A stretch of DNA of 64,000 nucleotides, taken from contig NZ_FNNV01000004.1 in NCBI RefSeq assembly GCF_900106745.1, forward strand, positions 124,001 to 188,000, given 5' to 3'. The notes under the pieces were generated by a model. The model was not told the DNA's origin. It searched no databases and saw nothing but the letters and a program-made list of their open reading frames with translations. The stretch comes from Paenibacillus sp. CF384. Its GTDB lineage: Bacteria; Bacillota; Bacilli; Paenibacillales; Paenibacillaceae. Made by a program: the position numbers and the translations under genes. Below, one piece after another: positions 61,464 to 64,000 of this stretch; position 1 is the stretch's first letter, and every line of letters starts with the position of its first letter.

Positions 61464-64000
61464 TTACTTGTTGTTGTTTGCTGCGATCATTTGGCGGAGA
61501 ACGGTTTGAAGAATACCGCTGTTCCGGTAGTAATCGACATCAACCATGGAATCAAGACGAACGATAGCCGGGAATTCGAACGTTGTTCCGTCTTCGCGCG
61601 TAGCGACTACTTGAACCGTTTGACCAGGTGTTACATCGTTGCTCAGTCCGATGATATCGAATGTTTCGCGGCCTGTAATGTTCAGCGTCTTCCAGCTGGT
61701 ACCGGATTGGAATTGTAGCGGCAATACGCCCATACCAACCAAGTTGGAGCGGTGAATACGCTCGAAGCTTTCTGCGATAACGGCTTTCACGCCTAGCAGG
61801 AACGTACCTTTTGCCGCCCAGTCACGGGAGCTGCCTGTTCCGTACTCTTTACCAGCGATAACAACAAGGTTCTTGTTGTTCTTCTGGTACAGCATGGAAG
61901 CATCGTAAATCGACATTACTTCTTCAGTTGGCAAGTACGTCGTTACGCCGCCCTCAGTGCCCGGAGCCACTTGGTTACGAATACGGATGTTGGCGAATGT
62001 GCCGCGCATCATAACTTCATGGTTACCGCGGCGGGAGCCGTAGGAGTTGAAATCTACTTTATCTACGCCGTGTTTGATCAAGTACTCGCCTGCAGGGCTG
62101 TCAGACTTGATGTTACCAGCCGGCGAAATATGGTCAGTCGTAACGGAATCGCCAAGAAGCGCGAGTACGCTCGAAGATTTGATGTCTGCGATGTCGCCGA
62201 TGTCAGCGCCAAGGCCTTCGAAGAACGGCGGGTTCTGGATATAAGTGGATTTGTCATCCCACTCGTAGCTTTCGCCTGTCGGTACATCGATTGCGTTCCA
62301 ACGCTCATTCTGCGTAAATACGTTCGCGTATTTGTCGCGGAACATGTCAGGACCCATTGCCGCAGCAATTGTATCCGCGATTTCTTTGGATGTTGGCCAG
62401 ATGTCTTTCAAGTATACAGGCTCGTTCTTGCTGTCATAACCGATTGGATCGGAAGACAGGTCGATGTTCACTGTACCTGCAAGCGCGTAAGCAACAACCA
62501 GCGGCGGAGATGCCAGGTAGTTGGCTTTCACTTGAGCGTGAACGCGGCCTTCAAAGTTACGGTTACCGGAAAGAACAGCCGCAACCGTCATATCGTTATC
62601 CGCGATTGCTTTGCTTACTTCATCCGGAAGCGGACCGGAGTTACCGATACAAGTTGCGCAGCCATAGCCGGCAACGTGGAAGCCAAGTGCTTCAAGGGAC
62701 TCAAGCAGGTTCGCTCTCTTCAGGTATTCAGTAACAACCAGGGAACCCGGTGTTAGGGAGCTCTTCACGTAAGCCGGTTTCTTCAAACCACGCTCAACAG
62801 CTTTCTTCGCTACGAGTGCAGCGCCGAGCATTACGCTTGGGTTGGATGTATTCGTACAGCTTGTGATAGCTGCGATTACAACTGCGCCTGTACCCATTTT
62901 GCTAACTTGGCCGTTCGTGTGTTTCACTTCTACGAATTCTTCGATCTTGTTGTCGCTCAGACCGTAGCCGCCTTTGTCGATCGGCGTGCGGATGATGCTG
63001 TTGAACTCTTCTTTCATGTTCGTCAGCTCAACGCGGTCTTGCGGACGCTTCGGACCTGCAAGGGAAGGTACGATTGTGGACAAATCAAGCTCTACGATAT
63101 CGGAGAAAGTCGGCTCCGGCGTATCGTCTGTACGGAACATGTCTTGTGCTTTGTAATAAGCTTCAACGAGTGCGATTTGCTCTTCTTCGCGGCCGGTAGC
63201 ACGCAGGAAGTTGATTGTTTCGCTGTCAACCGGGAAGAAACCGACTGTAGCGCCATACTCAGGAGCCATGTTAGCTACTGTTGCACGGTCAGCAAGGCTG
63301 ATGTTGGACAAACCAGGGCCGAAGAACTCGACGAATTTGCCAACTACGCCTTTCTTGCGAAGGATTTGTGTAACTGTCAGTGCAAGGTCAGTCGCTGTGG
63401 AGCCTTCTGCCAAGCTGCCTGTAAGGCGGAAGCCGATAACTTCCGGTGTAACGAAGTAAAGCGGTTGGCCAAGCATACCTGCTTCTGCTTCGATACCGCC
63501 AACGCCCCAGCCGACTACGCCAAGACCGTTGATCATCGTTGTATGGGAATCCGTACCTACAAGGGAATCCGGGTAAACGACAGTTTCGCCGTCGATGGAT
63601 TTCGTTGCTGCAACGGAAGCCAAGTACTCGAGGTTAACTTGGTGAACGATACCTGTTCCCGGTGGTACGGCGCGGAAGTTCTCGAATGCCGTTTGTGCCC
63701 AACGTAGGAAACGGTAACGCTCTCCGTTACGTTTGAATTCGATTTCGGTGTTGTACTCAAGCGCTTCAGGAGTACCGAAAGCATCAACCATTACCGAGTG
63801 GTCGATTACAAGGTCAACCGGAACGAGCGGGTTGATTTGTTTCGGGTCGCCGCCTGATTTCTTCACGGTATCGCGCATTGCTGCCAGATCGACTACAACC
63901 GGTACGCCGGTGAAGTCCTGCAGTACGATACGTGCAGGGATGAATGGAATTTCTTTGTCTTCGCGGCCATCAGCCCAAGTTGCAAGCTGCTTGACATGTT
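61464..64000 (-). CDS. acnA: Aconitate hydratase, 5' truncated by window edge
   Basis: The C-terminal 845 or so residues of aconitase A (family length about 900); the start lies beyond base 64000. Iron-sulfur cysteines are in [12 protein letters not shown] and [13 protein letters not shown]. Other signatures are [32 protein letters not shown] and [16 protein letters not shown]. It converts citrate to isocitrate in the TCA cycle and may also bind RNA. The frame continues open to the window end. Confidence 0.96.
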   Translation of the reverse strand, partial: HVKQLATWADGREDKEIPFIPARIVLQDFTGVPVVVDLAAMRDTVKKSGGDPKQINPLVPVDLVIDHSVMVDAFGTPEALEYNTEIEFKRNGERYRFLRWAQTAFENFRAVPPGTGIVHQVNLEYLASVAATKSIDGETVVYPDSLVGTDSHTTMINGLGVVGWGVGGIEAEAGMLGQPLYFVTPEVIGFRLTGSLAEGSTATDLALTVTQILRKKGVVGKFVEFFGPGLSNISLADRATVANMAPEYGATVGFFPVDSETINFLRATGREEEQIALVEAYYKAQDMFRTDDTPEPTFSDIVELDLSTIVPSLAGPKRPQDRVELTNMKEEFNSIIRTPIDKGGYGLSDNKIEEFVEVKHTNGQVSKMGTGAVVIAAITSCTNTSNPSVMLGAALVAKKAVERGLKKPAYVKSSLTPGSLVVTEYLKRANLLESLEALGFHVAGYGCATCIGNSGPLPDEVSKAIADNDMTVAAVLSGNRNFEGRVHAQVKANYLASPPLVVAYALAGTVNIDLSSDPIGYDSKNEPVYLKDIWPTSKEIADTIAAAMGPDMFRDKYANVFTQNERWNAIDVPTGESYEWDDKSTYIQNPPFFEGLGADIGDIADIKSSSVLALLGDSVTTDHISPAGNIKSDSPAGEYLIKHGVDKVDFNSYGSRRGNHEVMMRGTFANIRIRNQVAPGTEGGVTTYLPTEEVMSIYDASMLYQKNNKNLVVIAGKEYGTGSSRDWAAKGTFLLGVKAVIAESFERIHRSNLVGMGVLPLQFQSGTSWKTLNITGRETFDIIGLSNDVTPGQTVQVVATREDGTTFEFPAIVRLDSMVDVDYYRNSGILQTVLRQMIAANNNK

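Overview
The window looks like the chromosome of a Paenibacillus-type, aerobic, endospore-forming Gram-positive bacterium (Bacillales). The gene families point that way: FadF/FadN/FadE-type beta-oxidation, AraR, ComQ/ComX/ComP/ComA, YneF, YfmR-like ABC-F, Dps/MrgA and Ntdp-like DUF402. Strong GGAGG-type ribosome binding sites with frequent GTG/TTG starts fit as well. No rRNA, tRNA, CRISPR array, insertion sequence or prophage was seen. Both ends cut genes: a DUF2238 membrane protein on the left and aconitase on the right.

Layout. 0-2.7 kb: small enzymes (histidine phosphatase, two GNAT acetyltransferases, a Dabb protein). 3.2-16.6 kb: a full fatty-acid beta-oxidation block. etfB and etfA are on the minus strand; fadF, fadN, fadA, fadE, an acyl-CoA ligase and a hotdog thioesterase are on the plus strand. 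Acyl-CoA made by the ligase is oxidised by FadE, hydrated and oxidised by FadN and cleaved by FadA; electrons pass through ETF to the membrane Fe-S protein FadF. 16.7-25.8 kb: mixed genes, including a second methionine aminopeptidase, two AraC regulators, a degenerate SRAP protein, a short pyruvate kinase and an ABC-F ATPase. 25.3-28.4 kb: a trxB-dps operon with a PerR-box-like site, a NAD(P)-binding protein and a His-rich lipoprotein.

28.5-37 kb is a signalling island. It has a large hybrid histidine kinase, a ComP-ComA-ComQ operon on the minus strand and a small comX-like pheromone gene divergent from comP. A ComA-box-like palindrome precedes the next gene, a GAF-domain kinase. 37.5-41.3 kb: arabinose genes araR, araD, araB with a perfect palindromic AraR-type operator inside the araD promoter; araA is absent. 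42.3-49.5 kb: a glycine-rich surface-type protein, an unusual chemoreceptor, Mn-superoxide dismutase and rfbC-rfbB-rfbD. 49.7-57 kb: housekeeping genes (GNAT, DUF402, signal peptidase I, QueG, an HD-GYP variant, YneF, FolE, an alpha/beta hydrolase, IclR). 57-61.4 kb: a BNR-repeat protein, an unknown protein and two glycosyltransferases. The window ends in aconitase.

The most unusual feature is in the intergenic DNA. Several spacers, mostly between convergent genes, hold series of short palindromes. Within a locus the palindromes share one stem sequence, but the stems differ between families. Despite this, hairpin starts are spaced by an alternating rule of about 51 and 62 bp at four loci. Two simple 51-bp tandem arrays flank etfA, and one of them adjoins a decayed duplicate of the etfB 3' end. 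The comX arrangement and this phased-hairpin system are the two best candidates for something new.
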